IMG/VR virus record: IMGVR_UViG_3300005466_000066
Coordinates: 1-26,040 of that record
Direction: 5' to 3' (one strand)
Source of the DNA: a virus
DNA: 26,040 nt
The translations under genes were made by a program, and so were the position numbers. The notes under the pieces were generated by a model, which saw only the letters and a program-made list of their open reading frames with translations, had not been told where the DNA came from and searched no databases. Position 1 is the stretch's first letter. Each line of letters starts with the position of its first letter. Shown in pieces: positions 15,463 through 21,522 of the stretch.

Positions 15463-15680
15463 CACGCGAACTCCAAAGTTGGGCCATCCAGCGGGCCGAG
15501 ACCACCGAAGTTCACATGTGCGAGGACCGTGACCTTATCGATGCCGACAACGAAGTCGAAGCTGTCGAAGAACCACTTATGGTCTAGTGTCTCCTTCGCC
15601 AGCGCGGCATACCGACCGTTATCATACGCGATGAGATACGTGTCGTTGTTCTTGAGGGTGATGCCGTTCTTGATCGCCAT
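15462..15680 (-). CDS. Small hypothetical protein (72 aa)
   Basis: ATG at 15680 directly follows the nuclease stop with no gap, with AAGGAAACGGTTA upstream. It is beta-rich at the N-terminus (Asp-Thr-Tyr-Leu-Ile-Ala-Tyr-Asp) and has an aromatic segment Lys-Trp-Phe-Phe-Asp-Ser-Phe-Asp-Phe. No family recognised. Placement suggests a replication or recombination accessory. Confidence 0.68.
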   Translation of the reverse strand: MAIKNGITLKNNDTYLIAYDNGRYAALAKETLDHKWFFDSFDFVVGIDKVTVLAHVNFGGLGPLDGPTLEFA

Positions 15681-16784
15681 TTAACCGTTTCCTTCTTCTA
15701 GTGGTGACCATTCCTGTACCTGCATCTCGTTGAGCATTGCAATCCGTTCATCATCCGGACTATCGCAGAATGGGATCAGCGGGCAGGAACGGAAGTACCG
15801 ATTGCATGAGTGAGTGAACTGCGGCGCGTCGTGAGGCGTCTCAAGATAGTCCTTCGTCGTCTCACACGTATATACAACCCACTTGGCCCAACGAATAAAG
15901 TGATCCTGATTGCGCAGGATTGGCTCGTTGACGATACCGCCGTAGTCGAACGATTTCGGGATCGGGATGGACATGCCGCGTATGACCGCGTGCTCGACAT
16001 CTACATTGAGCAACGCACCGATGGCGAAGCAGTATCCCGTAGGCTGATGACTGGTGATGAATGCGTTGCGCCACGCATCATCGAGACGTGCCGCAGTCTT
16101 GTTCTCTTCGACCGCTATCTCGGACAGTTTACGGTCAGTGAAGTGTACACCGTCAACGCGACCGGTGAAGTTGTATCGGTGCGTCGGCCCTTCGTCAGAG
16201 TCGATTTCCAGATACATGTTGATCGGAATTTCGACACCGACGAAGTAGCCGCCGGGATATCGGTCGTCTGGTAGGATGACGGGTAAGGTCTGTCCGAGTG
16301 GATAGCGTGATACATACGCGATCAGACTTTCTTCGATGTTGGCGATTGTTCGCTTCCGGTCTCCGGGATCGTCGTAGAAGCCGCTTGATCCGAGGATGTC
16401 GAGGGCTGCGAGCGTAATGGCACGCTCTTTATCCTCGCCTTCCCACAGTACTCGCAGCATACTATTTGTTCGATCTTCTCCGAAGAGCTGACGGGATCGT
16501 TGCTCACATATGGATTGGACGAGCGAAGGGGAATACCGTCCGGAGTAAAACTCCCCACCCGACCAGTGTAGATCGCAGAGCCGGACTGCTGCAAACGCCT
16601 GATGCGCCGCGCCTCCCGCTTCAAGAGCCATTGCTCTATTCCCTGACAGATAAGTTCGATGATGTTCATAGCGGATGATGCCCCATGTTGGACATGTGTT
16701 GAGAGCGACAAGCTTGGTGTTGTCAAACTTGCGCTCGACTTGCTGTCCCGCGTACGGGACCATGCGTATATGTGTGATGGTCAT
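15681..16784 (-). CDS. PD-(D/E)XK nuclease, RecB/Cas4-like, with 4-Cys cluster
   Basis: 367 aa. The nuclease core shows H61 (Gly-Gly-Ala-Ala-His), D211 in GRVDGV, E227-N-K229 as the (D/E)-x-K motif, and a Gln-x3-Tyr at 247-251, as in RecB-family exonucleases. Cys31 near the N-terminus plus Cys327, Cys334 and Cys340 at the C-terminus have the spacing of the iron-sulfur cluster of Cas4/AddB-type enzymes. Expected role is resecting DNA ends to make single strands for the Sak4-like annealing system. ATG at 16784 overlaps the upstream TGA by 4 nt, with GGAG 11 nt before. The family is clear, the substrate polarity is not. Confidence 0.88.
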   Translation of the reverse strand: MTITHIRMVPYAGQQVERKFDNTKLVALNTCPTWGIIRYEHHRTYLSGNRAMALEAGGAAHQAFAAVRLCDLHWSGGEFYSGRYSPSLVQSICEQRSRQLFGEDRTNSMLRVLWEGEDKERAITLAALDILGSSGFYDDPGDRKRTIANIEESLIAYVSRYPLGQTLPVILPDDRYPGGYFVGVEIPINMYLEIDSDEGPTHRYNFTGRVDGVHFTDRKLSEIAVEENKTAARLDDAWRNAFITSHQPTGYCFAIGALLNVDVEHAVIRGMSIPIPKSFDYGGIVNEPILRNQDHFIRWAKWVVYTCETTKDYLETPHDAPQFTHSCNRYFRSCPLIPFCDSPDDERIAMLNEMQVQEWSPLEEGNG

Positions 16785-17035
16785 GTCGGTTCGCTCTCCA
16801 CAATTGCTCGCGTGGCGCGGGGATCGTCATCCTTGCGATCCATCTGCTCTTTCATCTTGTCGAGCACACCGTTCTGCATAGTGCTGACGTTCGTGAGTGC
16901 GGCCATCACAGCGCCGATTTCCTTGAGCGTCTTCTGTATGTCTTCGATCTCTTCTGCGAGCTGCAAGACGACTTCCTGCATACCGCGCTCATGCCCACGG
17001 TTCTTGAGCATGATGATGATGTCATTGGCTCTCAT
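16781..17035 (-). CDS. Coiled-coil hypothetical protein (84 aa)
   Basis: Starts at 17035 immediately after the upstream TAA, behind TGGAGTTCTAA. Residues about 18-70 form a charged heptad-like helix (Leu-Gln-Leu-Ala-Glu-Glu-Ile-Glu, Thr-Leu-Lys-Glu-Ile), and the tail is acidic and basic. It is probably an oligomeric helical protein, possibly partnering the adjacent coiled-coil gene. No enzymatic motif. Confidence 0.7.
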   Translation of the reverse strand: MRANDIIIMLKNRGHERGMQEVVLQLAEEIEDIQKTLKEIGAVMAALTNVSTMQNGVLDKMKEQMDRKDDDPRATRAIVESEPT

Positions 17036-17428
17036 TTAGAACTCCAATCCAGCTTGCAGCCGCAATGCGCGCATCTCATTGACACGCAGTTCAAGTTTGT
17101 CGAGGTTCTTGAAGACCTTATCGAGTTCATTCCACACTTGTTCGGCCTTCTTCACGAGCGCATCACGAGCTTTCGTCTGAGCGATCTGCTCTTTCTCCTG
17201 CTTCGTGCGTTCGTATATAAGTGTGGAATGCATACGCCGCAGCCTGACCAAATTGAGCAATTGGTCGAGCTGCGGATCCGTCATCTCATTGATAGTTTGG
17301 GGGGTGATGAAGTCGGGGATCACGACACCATCTGAGGGAGGTTCTGGAGCGTCATGCAGCCGTTGCTTTCGACGTTCTGCAAGATTGATGACCTTGCGGC
17401 CACCTTCTACATGAGTAGATTGATCCAC
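17036..17428 (-). CDS. Coiled-coil hypothetical protein, first gene of the replication operon
   Basis: 130 aa from a GTG at 17428, chosen because CAGGAGCGACAAC lies directly upstream. The frame is open to an ATG at 17551, but that reading would start at or before the predicted transcription start and translate through a large RNA structure. The N-terminus is basic (Glu-Arg-Arg-Lys-Gln-Arg), then Pro-rich. Residues about 50-130 are strongly helical with Lys/Glu heptads and an Arg-Leu-Arg-Arg stretch. It is the first gene behind promoter 17557-17585 and a structured leader, so its translation may be regulated. Function unknown. Confidence 0.72.
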   Translation of the reverse strand: MDQSTHVEGGRKVINLAERRKQRLHDAPEPPSDGVVIPDFITPQTINEMTDPQLDQLLNLVRLRRMHSTLIYERTKQEKEQIAQTKARDALVKKAEQVWNELDKVFKNLDKLELRVNEMRALRLQAGLEF

Positions 17429-17460
17429 GTTGTCGCTCCTGTTGATATGTATGAAGGGTA

Positions 17461-17549
17461 GGCTTCTGAGGGGTGGGAGGAGGAACCACCGATGACAAGT
17501 GAGAAGGAAGTAACTTGCGATCGGCCCGATAAATCGGCCCTCAGAAGCC
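17461..17549 (-). promoter_or_regulatory. Structured 5' leader RNA of the replication operon
   Basis: The minus-strand transcript expected from the promoter at 17557-17585 begins at about 17550. Its first bases (17549-17538, GGCTTCTGAGGG) pair perfectly over 12 bp with 17472-17461 (CCCTCAGAAGCC). Inside are a short hairpin at 17537-17526 (CCGA, loop TTTA, TCGG) and a 12-bp hairpin, arms 17524-17513 and 17500-17489, with one mismatch and a 12-nt loop. The 3' part carries CCTCCTCCC, complementary to Shine-Dalgarno sequences, and the gene's own AGGAG follows 30 nt downstream. The shape is a closed multi-branch structure at the extreme 5' end, suited to mRNA stabilisation or control of translation. 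No known riboswitch class is recognised. Confidence 0.65.
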
Positions 17550-17556
17550 ATTCTTA

Positions 17557-17585
17557 ATAATACAACACTATTGCGGGTTTGTCAA
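17557..17585 (-). promoter_or_regulatory. Consensus sigma-70 promoter for the replication operon
   Basis: On the minus strand TTGACA (17585-17580) is followed after exactly 17 bp by TATTAT (17562-17557). The -35 box is a full match and the -10 matches 5 of 6. It overlaps the stop codon of the preceding gene (TGA at 17584-17582). Predicted start about 17550, giving a 120-nt leader before the GTG at 17428. Host RNA polymerase should read it. Confidence 0.88.
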
Positions 17586-18028
17586 GTGCGCTTTAGTGAA
17601 ACGTTGTACGTCTCAGCGGGCTTGTTTTTCTTCCGCGCGTTGTTGATCGCAGTTTCGATCTTGTCGGCGTTGAGTCCAGCCTTCACGAGTTCTACACGCA
17701 GCAAACTCTCGTCAAGTGTAGTGGACGGAGCCTTCAGTGCGACGATACACGTGAAGTCTTGAGTGTCCAACAATTGTACACTGCTTCCCATGTTGAGCTT
17801 CTTGACGTTCTCGATCTCGGTAGCGACGATGCCTTGTGTGTCGAGCTTCTTGATGTCTTCGAGCGCCTTCTTCCGCCGCTTGTCGAACATGCTGCGGCCC
17901 ATCTCAGCGACGTAGTATTCATGGAGTACTTTGTTGGCCTTGTCTTGTGAGTTCGATGGCTCGAAATCGCCCGTCACGCCCAATAGGCTGAGTGCAGTTT
18001 GAAGCTTTGAAGCAAATTGTAAGTCCAT
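17582..18028 (-). CDS. Hypothetical protein (148 aa)
   Basis: Starts at 18028 behind ACAGGAGACATGTAG. It is mostly helical and charged: Asp-Lys-Arg-Arg-Lys-Lys-Ala-Leu-Glu-Asp near 49-58, a central strand Asp-Phe-Thr-Cys-Ile-Val-Ala-Leu, then a C-terminal helix ending in a basic tail. It is the last gene of the early operon before the replication promoter, and its final codons contain the -35 box. No family recognised. Confidence 0.72.
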   Translation of the reverse strand: MDLQFASKLQTALSLLGVTGDFEPSNSQDKANKVLHEYYVAEMGRSMFDKRRKKALEDIKKLDTQGIVATEIENVKKLNMGSSVQLLDTQDFTCIVALKAPSTTLDESLLRVELVKAGLNADKIETAINNARKKNKPAETYNVSLKRT

Positions 18029-18119
18029 CTACATGTCTCCTGTGTACGAGTTTCGTTAGTGCGAATGCGGCGATCACACATATGAGTATGATCGCCGCGA
18101 TGCGTGCGCTGTCATCCAT
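17919..18119 (-). CDS. Possible small single-span membrane protein (66 aa)
   Basis: ATG at 18119 shares its A with the TAA of the upstream gene (TAATG). After a short polar N-terminus, residues about 6-25 are a clear transmembrane helix (Ala-Ile-Ile-Leu-Ile-Cys-Val-Ile-Ala-Ala-Phe-Ala-Leu) followed by a basic His-Arg-Arg-His stop-transfer. The C-terminal half overlaps the next gene by 110 nt in another frame, so that tail may be unselected. The gene is plausible because it fills the otherwise empty 90 bases between neighbours. Confidence 0.5.
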   Translation of the reverse strand: MDDSARIAAIILICVIAAFALTKLVHRRHVDGLTICFKASNCTQPIGRDGRFRAIELTRQGQQSTP

Positions 18120-18649
18120 TATTCAACGTCGTCGTAGCCTGACACACGCGCCTCATCGGTGAAGTCGTTGCCGATGTCCACGTTGCGCCTGCCCCGCGCA
18201 GTTATACCCTTCTTACTTAAGTCGCGGATGATCTTCTCGTAATCCGCGAGTTTCTTGTTCGCCTCTTCAGCAGAGACCAAACCCAAGTCACGATCGATCT
18301 GCAACGCGACACGCTGGTCGGCTGTGTGATCCCGAAAGTTCTTGAGCCGTTCAGCCGCCTCTTCCAGCAGACCAGCGTTCCACTCGACCTTGGCGAGGAT
18401 CGGTTTGTTCACGCGAGCCAGCGCGGTAGCGTCACGCGGCGGGATCAGTCGCATCACCTCCACAAGGCCGAAGTGCTCGCCGTTGTGTACGAATGCAAGG
18501 TCGCCGACCTTCAATCCGTGTACATCGAGATAATAGTACGGCTTCTCCTGCGCACGCGATAGCTTGTGGATGCTGTTCGCGACCATATTGCGGAAGCACA
18601 CAGCGGCGACCTGAATGTTGATAGCATTCGGGTTATCTTCGATGCTCAT
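18119..18649 (-). CDS. Hypothetical protein (176 aa)
   Basis: Starts at 18649 behind AAGGAGAAGTCGAA, overlapping the HNH gene's stop by 4 nt. Residues about 35-90 have a small beta-barrel look: Lys-Val-Gly-Asp-Leu-Ala-Phe-Val, Gly-Leu-Val-Glu-Val-Met and a later Ile-Leu-Ala-Lys-Val-Glu-Trp strand. Residues 95-150 are charged helices, and the C-terminus is basic then acidic. No family recognised with confidence. Confidence 0.74.
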   Translation of the reverse strand: MSIEDNPNAINIQVAAVCFRNMVANSIHKLSRAQEKPYYYLDVHGLKVGDLAFVHNGEHFGLVEVMRLIPPRDATALARVNKPILAKVEWNAGLLEEAAERLKNFRDHTADQRVALQIDRDLGLVSAEEANKKLADYEKIIRDLSKKGITARGRRNVDIGNDFTDEARVSGYDDVE

Positions 18650-19152
18650 TTCGACTTCTCCTTACGTGTCTTGATTGCTGCTGTCTGACGCGCACGTCGC
18701 GCCCCGTTGATGATGTCCGATACACGTTGCTGCGTCACGATGATACCGAACTGCTCCGTGACTAATGCAGCGATTGCATCTTGTGGCATTCCCTCATCGC
18801 CCCACTTGAGTACACGCTCAAGCAGTCGAGTAGGGAACCCGTATCGGTCACGGTCGTACTTGTCGTTCTCGTTGTCAGATTGTGTACCGACGACGAGATG
18901 ATAGGGATTGCAGCAGATGGGATTGTCGCACTTGTGACGAACCTTGTCATCTTCATGCAGCGGCCCATGCACGAGTACATATATGAGCCGATACGCCAAC
19001 CACTTCACACCTGCTACACTGAAGTAGCCGCGCTGATCATCTGCGCGGCCACCAACTGATCCTGTCCAAGGCCAGCACGGCTTGGGATCACCGTCTTCTG
19101 GCATATCGACAAACTTGAACACGTCGATAGGTTCATTTCTCATTCGGATCAT
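18646..19152 (-). CDS. HNH endonuclease with C-terminal helix-turn-helix
   Basis: 168 aa from the ATG at 19152 (AAAGGAACGCCCTCC upstream; ATG at 19143 is an alternative). The HNH core reads Cys26-Trp-Pro-Trp-Thr-Gly, then a Tyr-Arg-Leu-Ile-Tyr helix, then H73-Lys-Cys75-Asp-Asn-Pro-Ile-Cys80, then N82-Pro-Tyr-H85-Leu. This is the zinc-dependent HNH type seen in phage homing enzymes. Residues about 118-152 look like a helix-turn-helix that could read target DNA. It overlaps both neighbours by 4 and 20 nt, so it is integrated in the operon rather than a recent free-standing insertion. Homing, host DNA degradation or packaging-related nicking are possible. Confidence 0.83.
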   Translation of the reverse strand: MIRMRNEPIDVFKFVDMPEDGDPKPCWPWTGSVGGRADDQRGYFSVAGVKWLAYRLIYVLVHGPLHEDDKVRHKCDNPICCNPYHLVVGTQSDNENDKYDRDRYGFPTRLLERVLKWGDEGMPQDAIAALVTEQFGIIVTQQRVSDIINGARRARQTAAIKTRKEKSK

Positions 19153-19516
19153 GGAGGGCGTTCCTTTCCCGTACTTCCTTGAGGCGTTGATACATTTCGT
19201 TATCGATGAACAACGCTGTCTGGATACGCTCTCGGTGTTCCTTGGACAGAGTTTCCGTGAGTCGTTGCCGCATGAGTTGAACGCGCCCAATCGTCAGCTT
19301 CCTGAGCACTTCATCTCGGAGTTCGAGGTCGAGAGCTGACAACATGCAGTGAGCGTGAACGACCGAGCCTGATAACGTCAGCACATTCACGTTCACTACG
19401 AGGTTGCCAGCCTTCGACCAATAGATGTACGGCTTCGATCCCGGAATGAGTTCCGATGTACAGTTATGTAGTCTTCCTTCTGCCTCGCGTAGATCGGGCA
19501 GTATTCGCGGTGTCAT
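19133..19516 (-). CDS. Hypothetical protein (127 aa)
   Basis: Starts at 19516 behind CAGGAGGATAAGG; the longer frame to 19612 lies within the upstream gene and lacks a ribosome site. The N-terminal half is beta-rich (Pro-Tyr-Ile-Tyr-Trp-Ser, Leu-Val-Val-Asn-Val-Asn-Val), and the C-terminal half is an Arg/Glu-rich helix. It overlaps the GHKL-like gene by 53 nt and the HNH gene by 20 nt. No family recognised. Confidence 0.7.
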   Translation of the reverse strand: MTPRILPDLREAEGRLHNCTSELIPGSKPYIYWSKAGNLVVNVNVLTLSGSVVHAHCMLSALDLELRDEVLRKLTIGRVQLMRQRLTETLSKEHRERIQTALFIDNEMYQRLKEVRERNALHDPNEK

Positions 19517-20780
19517 CCTTATCCTCCTGTGCGAGCGAGCGGCGGTTGAAGTAACGGCGGTGGCTCTTGATCTGCACGATGATCTCGCGCAGCAAGTGAT
19601 CCTGTAGGTCACGCGTCTCGTCTTTGTGGCCTTCGGTTATATGTATGAACTCTTCGAGTAGCGTGCAGGCCAGACATTCAAGTCCATTCGTGAAGTTGGC
19701 AGCGGCGATGTACATCTTGCGTTCCTCTGCCATGCCGAGAGCATTACCGGGGAGCTGGCCGACGAAGATGATGTCGATATCCTCGTGCTTCTCGATGTCG
19801 TAGCCACCGAACTTGAGCAAGTCGAGTGCATCATCGAACATGTCGCGTTCATCGCCGACGATCTTGCGCGCCTTCTTCGCGTCGGATGCGATCTTGGCGT
19901 CACGACAGTGGTTCTTCAGTCGCTCATTCATGTAGCGGCCATCGGAGTATGCTCGCATGACCATTTCGCGGTGCGCCGGTGCCCAATCGTCAGCACTGAG
20001 CCAACTGAATGGGCAGGCATCCCACTCCGCAGCCTCCGAGTTGTTGAGCACGCGCGCGAGTGCTTCGGTGGGGCACTCCCTCATCAAGAACTTCTCCAGA
20101 CGCGTGCCCATTGTATACGTATCCTTGAGCGTGCGGTCCTCTGTGAGGTCCATCGTCTGAAGGAAGTTGTATGTGTTGGCGAACTGCTTCCCGCTCTTGA
20201 TCTGATAGACTTTGATGCCACGGTAGTAGACGAACGAGGTCGGAGTGGGCTTGTACTCCCACGTATTCGGGAGTTCTTTCGCCTCTCCCGGTGTCATCTC
20301 GAAGAACAACGTCGCGCGTGTCTCGTCAATGAACGAAGCGAATGGTCTATCGTTCACTTCACCTTCCACGATGATGCGGACGACGTTCTTCGTGATCTGT
20401 GGGTATATCTCATCGCGTTGTATGCCCCCGCCCTCGTCACGAGCGTTGCATTCGAGTTCGCGGATCACAGTCCACAGTCTCCAATTCTTGCCGAGTTCCG
20501 TAGTGAATGGGAGTTCAAGCACACGATTACCATTCACCAGCACGACGAATGCGAATTCCTTGGAGCGGAACTTGTCGTGCTTCACGCCGAGATGCCACAC
20601 TTCACCAGTGCCATCCTGAATGGTGACCTTCAGGCCATAACGTGCGCACACAGCGAGCGCATACTTGAAGCCCGTACCGAAGTATCCGATCGGACTGTTG
20701 GTATTGGGCTTATCGTTCACGCCCAAGACGGTAACGGAACGCATGTCGAGCGTGCCGGGGTTCTCAAACCAAACGTACAT
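19464..20780 (-). CDS. GHKL-like ATP-binding protein, apparently permuted
   Basis: 438 aa starting at 20780 behind AAGGAATACACAT. Near the N-terminus, Glu-Asn-Pro-Gly (6-9), Val-Leu-Gly-Val-Asn-Asp-Lys (18-24) and IGYFGTGFKYA (31-41) look like the G1 region and G2 box of GHKL (Bergerat-fold) ATPases. A segment like their N-box, RELECNARDEGG (107-118), comes after them instead of before. The C-terminal third has an Asp-Ile-Asp-Ile-Ile-Phe-Val strand and Leu-Leu-Glu-Glu-Phe-Ile-His-Ile-Thr-Glu-Gly, a partial metal-site look without a full His-Glu-x2-His. Similar ATP-binding proteins occur in phages, with no known role. Fold call is moderate, permutation is my inference. Confidence 0.72.
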   Translation of the reverse strand: MYVWFENPGTLDMRSVTVLGVNDKPNTNSPIGYFGTGFKYALAVCARYGLKVTIQDGTGEVWHLGVKHDKFRSKEFAFVVLVNGNRVLELPFTTELGKNWRLWTVIRELECNARDEGGGIQRDEIYPQITKNVVRIIVEGEVNDRPFASFIDETRATLFFEMTPGEAKELPNTWEYKPTPTSFVYYRGIKVYQIKSGKQFANTYNFLQTMDLTEDRTLKDTYTMGTRLEKFLMRECPTEALARVLNNSEAAEWDACPFSWLSADDWAPAHREMVMRAYSDGRYMNERLKNHCRDAKIASDAKKARKIVGDERDMFDDALDLLKFGGYDIEKHEDIDIIFVGQLPGNALGMAEERKMYIAAANFTNGLECLACTLLEEFIHITEGHKDETRDLQDHLLREIIVQIKSHRRYFNRRSLAQEDKDDTANTARSTRGRRKTT

Positions 20781-20802
20781 ATGTGTATTCCTTCTCGGTT
20801 CA

Positions 20803-20829
20803 GCGGACGGAGGTTCCGTCTCCGTCCGC
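20803..20829. repeat. 10-bp hairpin before the GHKL-like gene
   Basis: Arms 20803-20812 and 20820-20829 (GCGGACGGAG / CTCCGTCCGC) pair perfectly with a 7-nt loop. It fills most of the 64-bp gap between the acidic-protein gene and the GHKL-like gene and lies 22 nt before the latter's start. No U-tract follows on the minus strand, so it may be a processing or stability element rather than a terminator. Confidence 0.6.
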
Positions 20830-20844
20830 GTGTTGAAGTCACTG

Positions 20845-21213
20845 TCAGATGGTAGGCACTAGATCGAGAGCGTTACCGTTGTGCGAGACGAAGATGTTGC
20901 TATCGTCACTCGTCCAATACAGCTCCCAATTGTCGTCGAATGTGATGCTGAACGTACGATGTCCCTCATCATCCATCCGTGTGTCGAGCCGAGTGTTCCC
21001 CTCATCGAAGAACAGACTCAAGTCCATACCTGTAGCATCGCCATCGGGTATGGTGTAGACGAGTGCTTCGTCTGGAGTTCCGGGAGTATCCGGAGTGACG
21101 AGAACAGGATCGTCCGTGTCGGTATCAGTGTCCACGTCGATGATCGGCGTGTCAGTGGGGATCACGTCCACATGCATGATGTGTTCACCATGCGATCCGC
21201 TTTCAAGTGCCAT
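20845..21213 (-). CDS. Very acidic hypothetical protein (122 aa), DNA-mimic candidate
   Basis: Starts at 21213 behind AAAGGGACTACCAAC. It has roughly 28 Asp/Glu against 3 Arg and no Lys, including an Asp-Thr-Asp-Thr-Asp-Thr-Asp-Asp run near residues 27-34, then a Pro/Asp linker and an apparently folded C-terminal domain with Trp-Glu-Leu-Tyr-Trp-Thr. Strongly acidic small early phage proteins often mimic DNA to block restriction enzymes or other DNA-binding host proteins (T7 Ocr is the classic case). That role here is inferred from charge and position only. No homology is claimed. Confidence 0.72.
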   Translation of the reverse strand: MALESGSHGEHIMHVDVIPTDTPIIDVDTDTDTDDPVLVTPDTPGTPDEALVYTIPDGDATGMDLSLFFDEGNTRLDTRMDDEGHRTFSITFDDNWELYWTSDDSNIFVSHNGNALDLVPTI

Positions 21214-21385
21214 GTTGGTAGTCCCTTTGCTTGCGTTCCTCTCTCATGAGGCGCACGAGTTCTAGTCTCTGACTTTCGATTGCGACAAGTTGCTCGTCAA
21301 GTTCGAGGCGGCGTATATACACACCAAGAAAACGCTCCGCCATTTCCATGATCTGACCGAACTGTCGGTATTCCAAGCTTCCCAT
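21203..21385 (-). CDS. Small coiled-coil hypothetical protein (60 aa)
   Basis: Starts at 21385 behind GAGGTGAAAG. Almost the whole length is an amphipathic, Glu/Arg/Leu-rich helix (Met-Ala-Glu-Arg-Phe-Leu, Leu-Glu-Leu-Asp-Glu-Gln-Leu, Leu-Val-Arg-Leu-Met-Arg). It overlaps the acidic-protein start by 11 nt and the upstream Cys-rich gene by 89 nt in a different frame. The protein-like composition and ribosome site argue that it is real. Confidence 0.6.
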   Translation of the reverse strand: MGSLEYRQFGQIMEMAERFLGVYIRRLELDEQLVAIESQRLELVRLMREERKQRDYQHGT

Positions 21386-21521
21386 CTTTCACCTCTATCC
21401 AATGGGGCCACTTCTGGCCTTTGCATTTACCTTTCCAAGGGCACGTTGGGCAGTCGCATCCACTGCGATACTCCCAACGATACCCTTTGCGTGCTTTACG
21501 TGGTGGCCTGTTCGATAACAA
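21297..21521 (-). CDS. Small Cys-rich basic protein (74 aa, TTG start)
   Basis: The start is a TTG at 21521, 9 nt after AAGGAGG, which itself lies in the last codons of the DUF932 gene whose TAG is two bases upstream. The N-terminus is basic and Pro-rich (Pro-Pro-Arg-Lys-Ala-Arg-Lys). Residues 22-33 hold Cys-x-Cys-x2-Cys-x5-Cys within an Arg/Lys/Trp-rich stretch, likely a zinc knuckle. The last 29 residues overlap the next gene out of frame. Nucleic-acid binding is plausible. No family recognised. Confidence 0.6.
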   Translation of the reverse strand: MLSNRPPRKARKGYRWEYRSGCDCPTCPWKGKCKGQKWPHWIEVKDGKLGIPTVRSDHGNGGAFSWCVYTPPRT

Positions 21522-21522
21522 G

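Noticed and set aside
19785-20855. A 356-codon + strand frame opposite the GHKL-like gene
   Set aside because: It mirrors the codon pattern of the leftward gene, lacks a ribosome site and has no recognisable motif. The leftward frame has conserved-looking ATPase motifs.
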